From positions 62,001 to 126,000 of the forward strand of contig CAJNOI010000157.1 in NCBI GenBank assembly GCA_905250115.1: a stretch of 64,000 bases of DNA, read 5' to 3'. The stretch's first letter is position 1, and each line of letters opens with the position of its first letter. The notes beneath the pieces are model-generated. The model saw nothing but the letters and a program-made list of their open reading frames with translations, was not told the DNA's origin and ran no database searches. Both the position numbers and the translations under genes were made by a program. This document shows, one piece after another, positions 36,749-47,816 of the stretch. This DNA comes from Adineta steineri (taxonomy: Eukaryota; Rotifera; Eurotatoria; Adinetida; Adinetidae).

Positions 36749-37722
36749 TCATTGTGAAATAAAATCGATCATATGAGTATCGATATCTTCATATACTTGT
36801 TCTTCATCTTGATTAGCATCAATGGTAATTACACGTGGGAGCATTGCACGATCATGATAAATTTTTGATGTTAACCATTGTTCATGTTGCCGATGAAGAG
36901 CGCGTAAATAGTCAAGATCAATTTTTGCTTCTTCAGGTCGATTACGAGCACGAATGCGTTTAAGACAGACTTCCGGTTCTGTTCGTAGATAGACTAAAAA
37001 ACACTCCAAATATTACAATAAAATTACAATATAATACTTCTTACGTATCAGATCGACTTTGCATGAGTTATTATCGGTAAGCCTTTTGAAATCATCATCT
37101 AATATCTGATATTCAACGTTGGTTAGAGTACCACTAAATTTAAACATATTCAAATGGATATATATAATAAATGATTTACTTTTCAAAAAGATTTTCAATA
37201 AAACAATGACGAGTAGAATGAATCGATCGTTCGTGAATTTTAATCAATTCTTTTGATGGTTCCACATATAGTTCAGCCAATGTTCTTAAAGCATTTATTT
37301 CGAAAAGAAAAGCCCATCGACTTGGTTCTTTGTAAAACTGTGCCTATAATAATAAAAGAATTTTAAGAAGAATTGTTTTTATTTACAATTGCCAATTTTT
37401 ACCAAAAGATTTTCTCCATAGCAATTTTTCCATTTTTCGAGTGGTTCATGAATAATCTAGAAGAAAATCAATTCATACGTCTATATTAATAAAAGATTTA
37501 ACATTTACATCATATGATGGTGATTGACCTAAACGAGAAAGCATCGTACTCTTTCTAAAATAAAAACGATGTGAAAATGAATTCAAAAAAATTTATTCTC
37601 AGATTTATTTACCCACAACCAATGTTTCCTTCGATGTGAATCTATTTAATAAAAAGAAGAATGAAATTAAATTTATTGATGATGAAATAAATGTATACCG
37701 TCAAGTTCTTTTTTGTATGCAT
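36749..37722 (-). CDS. Deoxynucleoside kinase (TK2/dCK/dNK family)
   Basis: Seven exons (37699-37722, 37613-37641, 37509-37554, 37403-37456, 37180-37343, 37045-37133, 36749-36993) give 216 residues, matching the family's core length. The P-loop reads IHIEGNIGCGKST (residues 9-21), assembled across two introns. It is followed by EPLEKWKNCYGENLL, the substrate-side Glu and Trp; an ERS motif (HERSIHSTRHCF); and the LID arginines (RIRARNRPEE) with YLRALHRQHEQWL. Such enzymes phosphorylate deoxynucleosides in the salvage pathway using ATP. No clear mitochondrial presequence is present with this start, suggesting a cytosolic enzyme. An alternative upstream ATG at 37827 (MSNSTG) would need a different junction and does not join in phase. 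Substrate range cannot be read from sequence alone. Confidence 0.85.
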
Positions 37723-38444
37723 ATTGATGAAGATATAGTTTGAAAATGTTTAGAATATGATAAACCATTTCCTTTTTATATGATAGTTATTTCATATATA
37801 TGAATTATTACCAGTTGAATTGCTCATTGCAATCACACCGATACTAATAGAAGTCTTCAGTATGCGTCATGAAGACGACTATTGAGACTAATTGTCGATA
37901 CATGGAATAAACCAATGTAATATCTGCTACAGGAAAAAAATACCCGTCGTTGCATAGTTTCTTTCCTTTCCTTGTCGTTGTGTACGGTGAAAACTGATGT
38001 AATTATTTTCTTTATATTTTATATTCTTACGTCCATAAATAATACTTGCAGCTATAAATGAGTGGGAAAAAAAAGAAGAATTAGTTTAATTGAATGCATA
38101 GATGTATTTACCAGTATATAGTCACTTTGTTTTTAAAGATTTTTCCCATCGAATAAAATGATTCAGATAGGTGGAAGTGTGGGTTGAAAAAGATTCGATC
38201 GAAGAAAATGACAGATGTTCAGATTTCTTGAGGGTGTGGTGTGGGTGTGGGTGTAAATTAAGAAAAGATAGACACCCACACCTTGCTCACGTGGTGGTTA
38301 ATTGAATATATTATGATTCAACTCGACTGCTTGTAGTTATTATCGTACATGCATCTCGAGATAATTGAGCTTTAGATTTATTTATTTATATGTATGTTAG
38401 GATTACAAAACACATATGATATATTCATACATATCTACCCGTTT
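37723..38444. other. Intergenic with one foldback
   Basis: Between the nucleoside kinase start and the transferase stop; only the foldback at 38229-38283 is recognised. Confidence 0.5.
38229..38283. repeat. Telomere-like G-rich foldback, copy 15
   Basis: CTTGAGGGTGTGGTGTGGGT on the left faces GACACCCACACCTTG on the right. It shows both family ends clearly. Confidence 0.7.
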
Positions 38445-40855
38445 TTAATTTATTGTAAACAACTCTGTTAATATATAACTTTCTAATACAAATTCTTTTA
38501 TATCATTCATTTTTCGTATGATATCTTTAATCTTCTTCTTCTTCTCATAATAATCAGTTTCGTCATACAACTGCATGGATATTAACAAACTTTCATCAGC
38601 CAGTTCATATTCAGATAATTGAATATAAAAATCGGCCAATTCTCGATATGTTTCAGCCAAATCAGAATTGATTGAAGCTATTAACACAATAGAATTTGTT
38701 GGAACTGCTCTGTATTTTATTCTGCATTCAACTTCTTTTTGTTTATAATGAAGAGCTTGAGTGTAATTTTGTTTTTGTTCAGCGTACATTTTTGAAATTT
38801 TACCATAATTTTCGGCACTTGAGCTAAAACTGGGCTCATCCTGTTGCAAATAAATCTGTATCACTTTCTCATAGTTCATTGTTGTTTCTGTGACAAGACC
38901 AACTGCATTCTGTAGTTCAGCTAAACTATGAATGCAGTTTAACAGATCTGAATGATTTTCTGGAAGATAATTTAATAACTCTTCCAACTGTTGTTTTCGA
39001 TATGTAATACAATCGAGTAAGATTTCTTTTCGTTGAGTTTCGTCATCGGTGATTGTTACTCTATTTTGAGAAAGCGAGCCTATTATATCATAAAGTTCTA
39101 TCCGTTTATGCTTATCTGTAGTTGTCTGTAGTGATAAAGTGCAGGAAGTAATTCCAAGATCATAATAGTTATTAGCGAGAATATTATCTTTTACATAAAT
39201 GTCATAAACGAAACCCAAACTGGAACAAATACGACCGATATCAACAGCACAAGTAAGTTCCTTGTCGTTGATAAACGATTGATAAATATTTAATGCTTGT
39301 TTCAACTTATCCAATGTATTCTGGACATATTCAGGATAATGCTTGATATGGAACTGTTGATAGATTCGAGCGATTACAAAATATTTAACTGCATCCAGCC
39401 AGCTCTTTTCCAAGGGAAATAATTCTTGTAATTCTATAAAAAGACTGTGGACGTCTTCTAAACTCACTTTATATAAATGATGTATTATTTCATTGATACA
39501 ATTTTTTAATGTTGCTCTTGCTGTTATTCCAATAACATTGTATTCCTGTCTTAAAGATGATTCATCTTCTAATTTGAGTTTTACTACGTACAGACCTGTA
39601 TCATCATTATGGTAACATTCAATAACTTTGAAACGAGCTCCAATCATAAATAAAACTTCACTTTCATTAGGAAAATAAGATAAACTTGCAATGTCTCCGA
39701 ACGGATGAGTTTTAAAACGACTGTCAACTTGAATTTCAAATAAAACACGTTTCCATTGATCATCCTGGGTACCTAATGATTCGGTCAAAAACGATGCAAG
39801 AGTATGATCCAAAGTTGTTGAAAAGAAACTAGTAGTAATAAAATCAGTATCTTTTGTGAGCTCATAAATTTCATCTGATGACATAATCTGTCCACGATAA
39901 ACTTCCACCATTTCAATGTCTGAATAAGTAGCTTGAAATTTTTCATGTTCATTCTTCAATTGCATGTACATGTCTTTGATAAAAAAACTAAATAAAAAGA
40001 TAACTTCGATATTTTTCTGACGAAGTGCTCTGTTGAGAAGATGAAAGAAAAATGTATTTCGTGTGTACCAATAAATAGCTGTATTAGATGTGTAAGTTCG
40101 TTCAAATTCATCTAATATTTTCAACTCCGACTGTCGATCTTGATAGTAATGTCTTAATTTTATAAGAAACGTTTCAAGACAATTATCAGGATATGTCAAA
40201 TGACAGATCATAGAAATTACATAGTTCCACCACGAAAATGTAAAAATATTTGTTGAATAGTTATCTTTTCCAACTTCACTAAAAATGCCATCTTTCGCTT
40301 GCTGTAAATATTTTTCGATATCATATTTGAGATCTTTTAATAGTAATTGTGAATCATTGTAGACGTCGCATCTGGTCTATATGAAACAAGAAACAATAGT
40401 GTATAATTTTTCAGTAATAAATGACTTACTTTACTATATTCTTGTGGACATTGTTGATGTTCGTGTTCTTCTTGGCAATAGATATAAATTGATCGGATAT
40501 GTCTTAGAATGTGAATTTGAGGAATAATACTTTGATTAGAACAATTAGAACAAATTAAAAATGTTGTTGTATCGTTTGTTTGTTCAATAAATTGAACAGC
40601 TTCTTCATTATCATTTATGAATTTCGTATAATTAACGATTTTGCGAAACTCTTCCAATAAGAACGGAATGGTATATTGTGTAGTATTATTCAAATTTATA
40701 TCGAGAAATATCAGTTGATGTGATTCAATATTATTATGCTCACGATCAAAGAAGTAACTACGACGTTCATCTAAGGTATTTATTTTAGTTGTCGGCAAAT
40801 CTTTTGAGAACGCATCTGATATGACTGATGAACAACAATTTTCATTTCGTAACAT
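38445..40855 (-). CDS. Arginine-type ADP-ribosyltransferase with C-terminal TPR-like repeats
   Basis: Two exons (40430-40855, 38445-40376) give 785 residues. Residues 1-170 hold an alpha/beta domain (QLIFLDINLNN, FRKIVNYTKFINDN, TTTFLICS) that precedes the transferase in related rotifer proteins. The transferase spans about 200-420, with R-S-ExE: EVYRGQ (R303), ITTSFFSTT (S328 region) and FPNESEVLF (E380, E382). Both glutamates are present, so mono-ADP-ribosylation of arginine from NAD is plausible. Residues 440-770 are helical pairs resembling TPRs (LADFYIQLSEYELADESLLI, NYGKISKMYAEQKQNYTQAL). No signal peptide or membrane span is visible, so it is probably cytosolic. Target and trigger unknown. 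Fusions of this order are a recurrent bdelloid family; it is unrelated in architecture to the other transferase at 28524. Confidence 0.85.
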
Positions 40856-41954
40856 TTTCGAATGACTTGATGATAGCTTACTTGACCCACAGTTATATTT
40901 AAGTTGTTAAGAAAACTGGATTTTTTCGTACAATTAATTTTATACAACCACAACGATATGTCGAGCTATTCGATTCTTTTTTGTCTTTAAATTGTAGCAC
41001 GCACGAAATGTGCAAAGATATATGACATCGCTATGATAAGAAAAAGAAAAAAAACAACAATATCACATAACGTCATTGTGATACGAACACGGTGTAGAAT
41101 GAAACTCTATACTAAACTAAGAGTAAATATACATATGCATTAAGGATATATCAAACATTTTCTCACTCTTAATATGAAATCGACGAAGTATTCTGCATAC
41201 CACTGCATTTAGGCGAATAACATAATTCCCTCTATTTCATCAGATTTTTTGTTTGTTTTTCGAAGAGATATTTTTTTTTCCATTAAGAAGAATACAATTT
41301 TATATCAACAATGTCTAATTGCACAGCACTTCAATACAGTTCATTTCATATGAATTCCTTTTCTCTTTCTTTCCAATAACATTTTTTGTGTATTGTGGAC
41401 ATTGAATGGGTTTTTTTCTCAATCATAACACATTCTTTCGAAATAATATGCGTAGTGGGAAAAAAAGAAAAAAAACTGCAAGTGTTGTTACTTTATAAAA
41501 TAAACGAAAAGAATCATTCCGCGAAAAGAACATTCAGTCACACACACAGAGAATACCATTCGCATCAAGCAAACTATTAATTTTTTCAAATCATTCGATT
41601 TAAATAATTCTGTTTGGTAAGTTTTACATATAAATCCTTGAAAAAAAAGAAATGTGTCGAAGTTCTGTTAGTTCTGAATTCTTAAGAATTCGTAAATTTG
41701 TAAACCAACTAGAATCGACGGAACTCAAGGAATAAGACAGGGCATGGGTGCGAATATGAGTAAGATATACTTGTTCTAATCCTCTCGATGAGTTCTCTGC
41801 TTACTCGTCATTTCTTTGATTCCCAACCTTTTTTTAAGTTCAGAGAATTCTCACATGCCCTTGGGATCTATACGATACTAGCGTTCGAGACTTTCGATTT
41901 GCACACAATTTCCTTCTGTTTTAAGAGTTCTCTTAGTTTTTTATTCATTTATCT
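40856..41954. other. Intergenic, no gene seen
   Basis: AT-rich upstream region of the transferase gene. ORFs at 41386-41580 and 41788-41991 lack motifs; the latter runs into the palindrome. Confidence 0.5.
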
Positions 41955-42224
41955 AGTGAAAAATTGTCAAATTATACCTCATTATGTATGATTATAATCG
42001 AATTTTTGTGCAACAAAATCAGGATTATAACCGATTGAAATCTGTTAAATCAACAATAATTCGATTTTTAATCAAAATTATATTTGATTTAGAAGATTAG
42101 TTTTTGATTAAAAATCGAATTATTGTTGATTTAACAGATTTCAATCGGTTATAATCCTGATTTTGTTGCATAAAAATTCGATTATAATCATACATAATGA
42201 GGTATAATTTGACAATTTTTCACT
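41955..42224. repeat. 270-bp near-perfect palindrome (long foldback)
   Basis: Arms 41955-42077 and 42102-42224 are reverse complements over 123 bp with a single mismatch (TTTTTGTGCAAC against TTTTTATGCAAC) and a 24-bp loop. Arm tips read AGTGAAAAATTGTC and GACAATTTTTCACT. No target duplication is evident in the flanks. The arms have not diverged, so the element is young or maintained. Confidence 0.9.
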
Positions 42225-42470
42225 GGGAATAACTTCATGACTTTTTAATATTTTTGGAACTCACACAAACCAGTTATTTGTTCACTTTTGTGTCTTATGT
42301 CAGTTCGGTTCGGTTCTTGAATTCTGTGAGTGCTGTGGATTTTGTGAGTTTGGCCGATGCGATTTCCTATTAGAGTTCATAAGATTTTATTTAATTACGA
42401 CCGATACATATCTTTTCAGTGTGAGGTGTGGATGTGGGTAAGTGCTGCTAATATACGTGTAAGAGAAGAA
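42225..42470. other. Unassigned DNA left of the gap
   Basis: Nothing recognised. The frame across the gap is only open because the N run is read as X. Confidence 0.4.
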
Positions 42471-42570
42471 NNNNNNNNNNNNNNNNNNNNNNNNNNNNNN
42501 NNNNNNNNNNNNNNNNNNNNNNNNNNNNNNNNNNNNNNNNNNNNNNNNNNNNNNNNNNNNNNNNNNNNNN
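42471..42570. other. Assembly gap, 100 N
   Basis: A run of exactly 100 N, the usual placeholder for a gap of unknown size. It interrupts the unknown Cys-rich gene on its right, so order and distance across it are uncertain. Confidence 0.98.
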
Positions 42571-42614
42571 AATGTCAGCAAGGAATACTCGAATCTGCTG
42601 CTAACTTTACTTAC

Positions 42615-42925
42615 GTTCTTCTCCATGAATTCGGGATTCAATTTGAGGCGTTGATAATTAGCACTCTTGATGATGCGGGCACATGCTTCGATCTCTTCTG
42701 TTTGATACTGGGCTTTCATACAGGGCTTGCAGTTAGGATAGGTGGTACAGCCCGGACATTTATTTAAAAGCTAAAACAGAAGATTTTATATAAATATTCA
42801 ATCAATCCTTTTGGCATGGGAAAATTTTGACTCACCTTTGCAGCTTGAATCACAGGGTCAGCGTTGTTTGCTTCCCTAAATATGGCTGCATGTATGGCCT
42901 CTGTAACCAACACAGAGCCGTTCAT
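42615..42925 (-). CDS. Unknown Cys-rich protein, N-terminal two exons, cut by gap
   Basis: Exon 1 (42836-42925) starts MNGSVLVTEAIHAAIFREAN; exon 2 (42615-42770) holds KCPGCTTYPNCKPCMKAQYQ and EIEACARIIKSANYQRLKL and ends at a perfect donor (AAC/GTAAGT). Both are in phase 0 and together encode 82 residues. Codons are much less AT-biased than in the surrounding genes, suggesting strong constraint. The CPGC-x5-NCKPC cluster looks like a metal or disulfide knot. I do not recognise the family. The rest lies in or beyond the gap. Downstream minus-strand bases 42421-42470 show no obvious continuation. Confidence 0.6.
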
Positions 42926-43454
42926 TTTTCACTATGGTGGTCGACAGCAGTAAAAAATTTAAAGAAAAGAAGATGATCTGATGTTAATTACTATTTTTAC
43001 TCGAATATATATAGTATGTGTTAGAGAGCACACTGACTATATCTTTTTTCTTTCATGATTCATTGTTCGTTGTATACACGCGTTGATTATTCTTCTTTTC
43101 CTCTTTTCTACTAGTTTACGTATATGTCTGTCTTTTCTACCAGTTATGTCCATTCTTGTATATATCGATCTTAATTTTCTTATTTATCTTTATTATGTAA
43201 TTATAAAGAGATGCCGAATGTCATCTCCTTTGTATTCCCTTTTCACCCTCGATTTACTCCATATCTTTTAAAAATCGAATGAAAATTAATTAATTCTTTT
43301 TTTTAGTATTTCAAGAACGTCGACTACGTATAATATTGAATGCTCTTATGTTATAAGTGATTTCTATAGGTTTAAAAGATCTAAAAGAAAGTAAAAATAA
43401 ATTAAAAAAATATTTTTTATATAATTATTTTTCAAACTAGATTTTCATTTGTTG
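42926..43454. other. Intergenic, no gene seen
   Basis: AT-rich DNA without a supported gene. The 62-codon ORF at 43083-43271 is hydrophobic by composition only. Confidence 0.45.
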
Positions 43455-43955
43455 AATCAACGAATATGACAGCTATTGATAGTGCTGTACTTCGTCTTTA
43501 ATAACAAGTAGCTTTATCAACAATGGATTTCTCATCAACATCAAAATTGAATCAATGCTTGCTCAAATTCCTGTTGATGGTTCTATTGGGAAAATGCTTA
43601 TTTTTGCTTATATTTTTCAAGTAAGAGAATGAACGAAAATAAGATTCGTTAAAAAAATGTAAATAAATTAAGTATTCAATCACCTTATTTTAGTTTTCCT
43701 CAATGTAATTCGGATACAATTACCCGTCGTCATATAATAAAACTTCGTAGACAATTTCAAAATATTCTTCGAGTATGTAAAATATTTTTTCGATCTAATC
43801 AAATAAAAATTTTGTTTAGAATTATAATTATCGACAAACTAAATCATGTACAACACTTGAAAAACGTGAACATTGGAGAAAAAACAAGAATTAAAAGATC
43901 TCAAATCGAAACATGATAAAGAAGCAAACAAAGAAAATTTCTTAAATTAAAAGTA
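43455..43955 (+). pseudogene. Remnant of a DHX34-like DEAH helicase
   Basis: Three coding-like blocks follow each other on the plus strand. The first reads MTAIDSAVLRL, stop, VALSTMDFSSTSKL, frameshift, then SMLAQIPVDGSIGKMLIFAY. This resembles the helicase-associated segment of DHX34 (LAQLPVD...IGKMLI). The second block, after a TTTTAG acceptor at about 43695, contains RRHIIKLRRQFQNILR. The third (43820-43953) reads LEKREHWRK, then, in another frame, ELKDLKSKHDKEANK. The exon order and splice sites survive, but stops and frameshifts break every block. The identification is from remembered family motifs. Confidence 0.5.
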
Positions 43956-44020
43956 TGATCATTTTTATAAATAATTTTTCTTTAGATCTATAAAATATTT
44001 TGACGTGTCTAATTTAAAAA

Positions 44021-44475
44021 TTACTTTAACATATATAATAAAATTTGTTGATTTTCAATTGAATTTTGTTCAACATGATGAAACTCATCATTAATTATTG
44101 AAAGAAACATACTTAAACATACAAAGACAGCAATAATAATAAAAAGTGAAAAACTAAATGGACTAAGAACTGGATCAGCTCCAGTAAAATTGCTTGCATT
44201 GAAACTCATTAATGTGATTTCAAATAACATTTGAGTTGTTGATAATCAACTTGAACATGATTGAATAGCTGAAGTAAATAATAAATAGAATAATGAAAGA
44301 AAAGACATAAATATAATTGAAAACATAAATGAAAATGAAAAAAGTTCTTTTATAACATATTTAAGTGTTTGAACAAATAATATTTATGATTTATTAAAAC
44401 GAATAAATTTAATAAGATTAATTGTTCCAAAAAAACGACGAGAACCAAGAAGAGATGTTAAAACATATAGAAGGT
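44021..44475 (-). pseudogene. Remnant of a polycystin (PKD) channel C-terminus
   Basis: The minus-strand frame down to 44021 reads FIRFNKS, stop, TLKYVIKELFSFSFMFSIIF, MSFLSLFYLLFTSAIQSCSS, stop, then QMLFEITLMSFNAS and SPFSFSLFIIIAVFVCLSMF, LSIINDEFHHVEQNS. This is the last two membrane spans, pore loop and S6 of polycystin channels. Two in-frame stops (TAA and TGA) lie within the conserved part and no upstream spans are present, so it cannot encode a channel. Confidence 0.7.
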
Positions 44476-44976
44476 ATAGGAAATGAAGTATTCACTATGT
44501 CTATTCATCTTTCATACTTAAGTTATTATTATGAATTTCAAAGAAATCTATTAAATAATGTTTTATAATTGTACTGTAAAATGAAGTAGTTATAGATTAA
44601 TGTTTATCTCACGATGAAATATCGTCAAAGATTAATAAAGTTAAAAGTTAACTTTTCTAGATGTCGTATAACATATAAATCTTATCGCTTTTTTTTATAA
44701 AAGTCATTCATTAAATTCTAACGATTTTAAATATTCTGTTTTTCACAAACGAGAAGTTTATAAGAAATATATTATTGTTATAGCCACGTGTTGATACTAC
44801 ATGTTCGATTAAATTAAAAACAATAAAGGGCATAGTAACATTTTTTTCTTCTTTTCTCTTTTATTTATTTGCATGTCTCCATTAACAATATGCGTTCTAC
44901 TTATTTCTAGTGTAGATATAAAATAAATCTCGTGTTTATACTTCATTTTTCTTACACAAAAGATCTGTATCACAAT
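44476..44976. other. Intergenic, no gene seen
   Basis: AT-rich space between the channel remnant and the coiled-coil gene; may contain an unseen 5-prime exon of the latter (an AAAAG acceptor-like site stands near 44960). Confidence 0.4.
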
Positions 44977-46728
44977 ATGTTTTTGGACATAGACACTCAA
45001 TTACAAATTTATGAAACTGAACTTAGAAATGATCATATTTCATTTAATGATAAATTGAATTTAACTCGTACAAGTTTCTTTGATAATATTAATCGATTAA
45101 TAAAACAATTAAATGATGTAAAACAAGAATATGAAGATAAATTTCAATATCTTGAACATGAAAATAAAAAAACATGTGATGAGAATCAACAACAATTTAA
45201 TAATTTAAATTATTTTCTAAAAACTTTGGAAAATAATCAAGAAAACATTTTAAGAAAATTTAATGAATTTAAAGGAACATTTCCAATGAGACCAAATATG
45301 TTAAAAAATATTCCTGAATTTAATTTCCAAGATATGCAAATTGATTATTTTATTAAACAAAAATTACCAACAAATCATACAGAAAAAATTATTAATAATG
45401 ATAAGTCAGTTGAACAATGCATATTAATACAAAAGTGAATTACTTTCTTTTTAGTGAATCAATTCTAAAAGTTGATCGTGGTTCATCTCCAATTATTTTT
45501 CATGAACAATTATTAATTGAACAAGATCAATCTTCAAATTCTAATCAAAAGTAGTTTAATATTTATTTTTCTGTATGTAATTCTATTGTTTATAGTTTAT
45601 TAAATCATGATCAAATACTACCTGAAACATCGTCTTTATGTGTTCCAATGACTTCGATAATTCAGTAAATTTATTTTCTTTCCCATATTTGTACAGATTT
45701 TATTTTTATATAGAAATAATCCAGCGATGACAACAACAACATTAGAATTACCTTCACGTCCTGTTTCAAGAAATAGAGAAGTTAAGAATATGGTTAATAC
45801 TTCGTTTAGAATTCCTTATGAAAGTAATCGTCATTCACGATTAATGGCTTATAATATCCATGAACATTCACTACTTATTTATTCATTGGTATTACATAAA
45901 TTAGAATATTTATCACTTCGAACACGTGAAATAAATTCTATTGATTTACCTTTTAAAGAACCATTAATTAATTTGGATTATTCTATAAACCATCGTTGTT
46001 TCTATTTAATTAGTAAACATACACATTATTTTTGTTTATTTCATTTAAATGAACAAAAAATAGAAATTGATCAACAATTTGAATTAACTCATGAAAATAA
46101 TAAAATCAATTCTATTATAAATGGACATATTTATGAGAATAATTTATTTTTTTTATATACTTTATCATCAAAAGATATTCATTTTGGAAGATATAATTTC
46201 GATGAATCGATTTTCTTTCCATCAATACAATTTAAAAATATTCTTCATGATGATTATGAGCAATTAACTTATGATATTATTGATTTTACTGTTAATAATA
46301 CATTTATTACTTTCTTAACTCAAATAAAAAAATCCAATCGATATATGCTTATTATAAATGATCATGATATTAATCAAATTTCTTCATTTGATTTAGTTGA
46401 TGCTAAACAACCATTATCAATTATTTCAATAATTAAGTAATATTCATTTTCTTTCTTGTTTTTATTTTACGTTTGTTTTCTAAATTTATATAGACCATCG
46501 GAATCAGCTAGCTCCCATAGTGAAAGTCAATTATTATTGTTTATAAATGATCCGAAAAGTCATTTTATTCATTGTTGTACTTATGAACGATATGTAATAT
46601 CAATTGAAGTTAATAGTTTTGGAATATGTTCATTAAATGATGGAAATTTAGCGATAGTTAGCAATCAGGATATTCGTGCTTTAAAAGTACAAGAGTATCT
46701 TGAAAAAAATCATATTCAAATTGAATAA
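44977..46728 (+). CDS. Coiled-coil protein with beta-rich C-terminal domain, unknown function
   Basis: Exons 44977-45434, 45455-45550, 45596-45664, 45714-46436 and 46494-46728 join in phase (each boundary in phase 2) to 526 residues. Introns are 20-57 bp by this model; the first, 20 bp, is unusually short. Residues 5-120 form a coiled coil (NINRLIKQLNDVKQEYEDKF, NNLNYFLKTLENNQENILRK). Residues 250-526 show repeated short strands with small loops (LEYLSLRTREINSIDLPF, RCFYLISKHTHYFCLFHL, NSFGICSLNDGNLAIVSNQD), which looks like a beta-propeller. Coiled coil plus propeller recalls TRIM-NHL-like proteins, but no RING or B-box is seen; one could be encoded upstream. No function is claimed. Confidence 0.6.
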
Positions 46729-47165
46729 AAACATAAGATTTTTTATTTTTTATGTAAATAAACTATTCATTGAATCAAATCATGCCTGGAAGCTATAACA
46801 CTTACGAACTAAAGAAATGTAGTCAAATCATCATAATCTGATATTATAATACATTTGATCAATGGTGTGAGTTACGAATAGCATGTAATGTAATGGTCTT
46901 AGTTGAAATAAAAGACATTGAAATCTATATTATTTTTTAAATTTTCTTTTATATGAGATATTAGGTAATCAATAATTGATTCTATCAGCAGGAGATTTAG
47001 ACATGTATATTCTTTCTTCTAGTCAAAGCTTCCTATCAATTGACCAGTGAAGTTAAAATTTATTCATTCTCTTTTCAAATCTTTTGATCTCTCTCTCTCT
47101 CTCTCTTTGAATAACAATGAGAAAGTAATTTTAGTATTGATGATTACTTCAAATATTCGATTATC
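46729..47165. other. Intergenic, no gene seen
   Basis: AT-rich, with a (CT)n microsatellite at about 47089-47107. Confidence 0.5.
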
Positions 47166-47816
47166 ATGTTTGGTTTTGTTACAGCTAGAAATAAACAATT
47201 CAAATTATCACGAAATACACAACATCGATTTTTATATCGTCAAAAAAAAGAAAGTTCGCAAATGATTTATCAATTCATGCTCTTCGTTTTTTTATATTTT
47301 TGAATATTTTAGAAATTCATCATTGGATTGTATTCATTAAACTGATCTATATTACAATCTTTATTTGTTTTACAATAGCTCTATGTCTGAATCAAGCGAT
47401 TCATTATTCAATTCGAATTGAAGATATATGGTTTTCATTTCTATCACTTATTCTTATTTTATCATTATTTATTGATAATTTAAAACAACAAAATATATTT
47501 CCATTGAAATTAATCTATATTATACAACTCCTGTTGATTATTAGCTTAATTAGTTTTATAATTTTAGGTAAGATTAAAAAAAATAATGAATTGATTTGTA
47601 CATGTATAATATGTACTTATAGGTCATATTCAAGCTTACTATTACTTATGGTGGCCGACATCATCATCTATGGAATTAATATATTTAACACTTTTTTCAA
47701 TTATTTTTATTGATCTATGTCCAATATCAATTGCCGTTATAATTATAATTAATTCATCGAAAAAACCTCGATCATGGCGTTGTGTTTATACTAGTAGTAT
47801 TATTTCAAATGTTTAG
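47166..47816 (+). CDS. Small four-span membrane protein, unknown
   Basis: Exons 47166-47253, 47313-47567 and 47623-47816 give 178 residues. After a basic N-terminus (NKQFKLSRNTQHRFLYRQKK) there are four hydrophobic segments: IVFIKLIYITIFICFTIALC, IWFSFLSLILILSLFI, LIYIIQLLLIISLISFIILG and LIYLTLFSIIFIDLCPISIA, with a WWP motif in the loop before the last and a basic tail (SSKKPRSWRC). The first donor (GTTCGC) is weak; the second intron is standard. The topology resembles small tetraspan proteins, but no family signature is clear. It lies head-to-tail after the coiled-coil gene and convergent with PHF14. Confidence 0.5.

Noticed and set aside
41740..41790. Possible sixteenth G-rich foldback (GGCATGGGTGCG)
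   Set aside because: Only one arm is present and no CACCC arm follows.
42357..42767. ORF spanning the 100-N gap
   Set aside because: Open only because N codons are read as X.
45551..45595. Stop codon TAG ending the coiled-coil gene early
   Set aside because: GTAGTT...TTATAG is a normal-size intron and removal continues the frame in phase.
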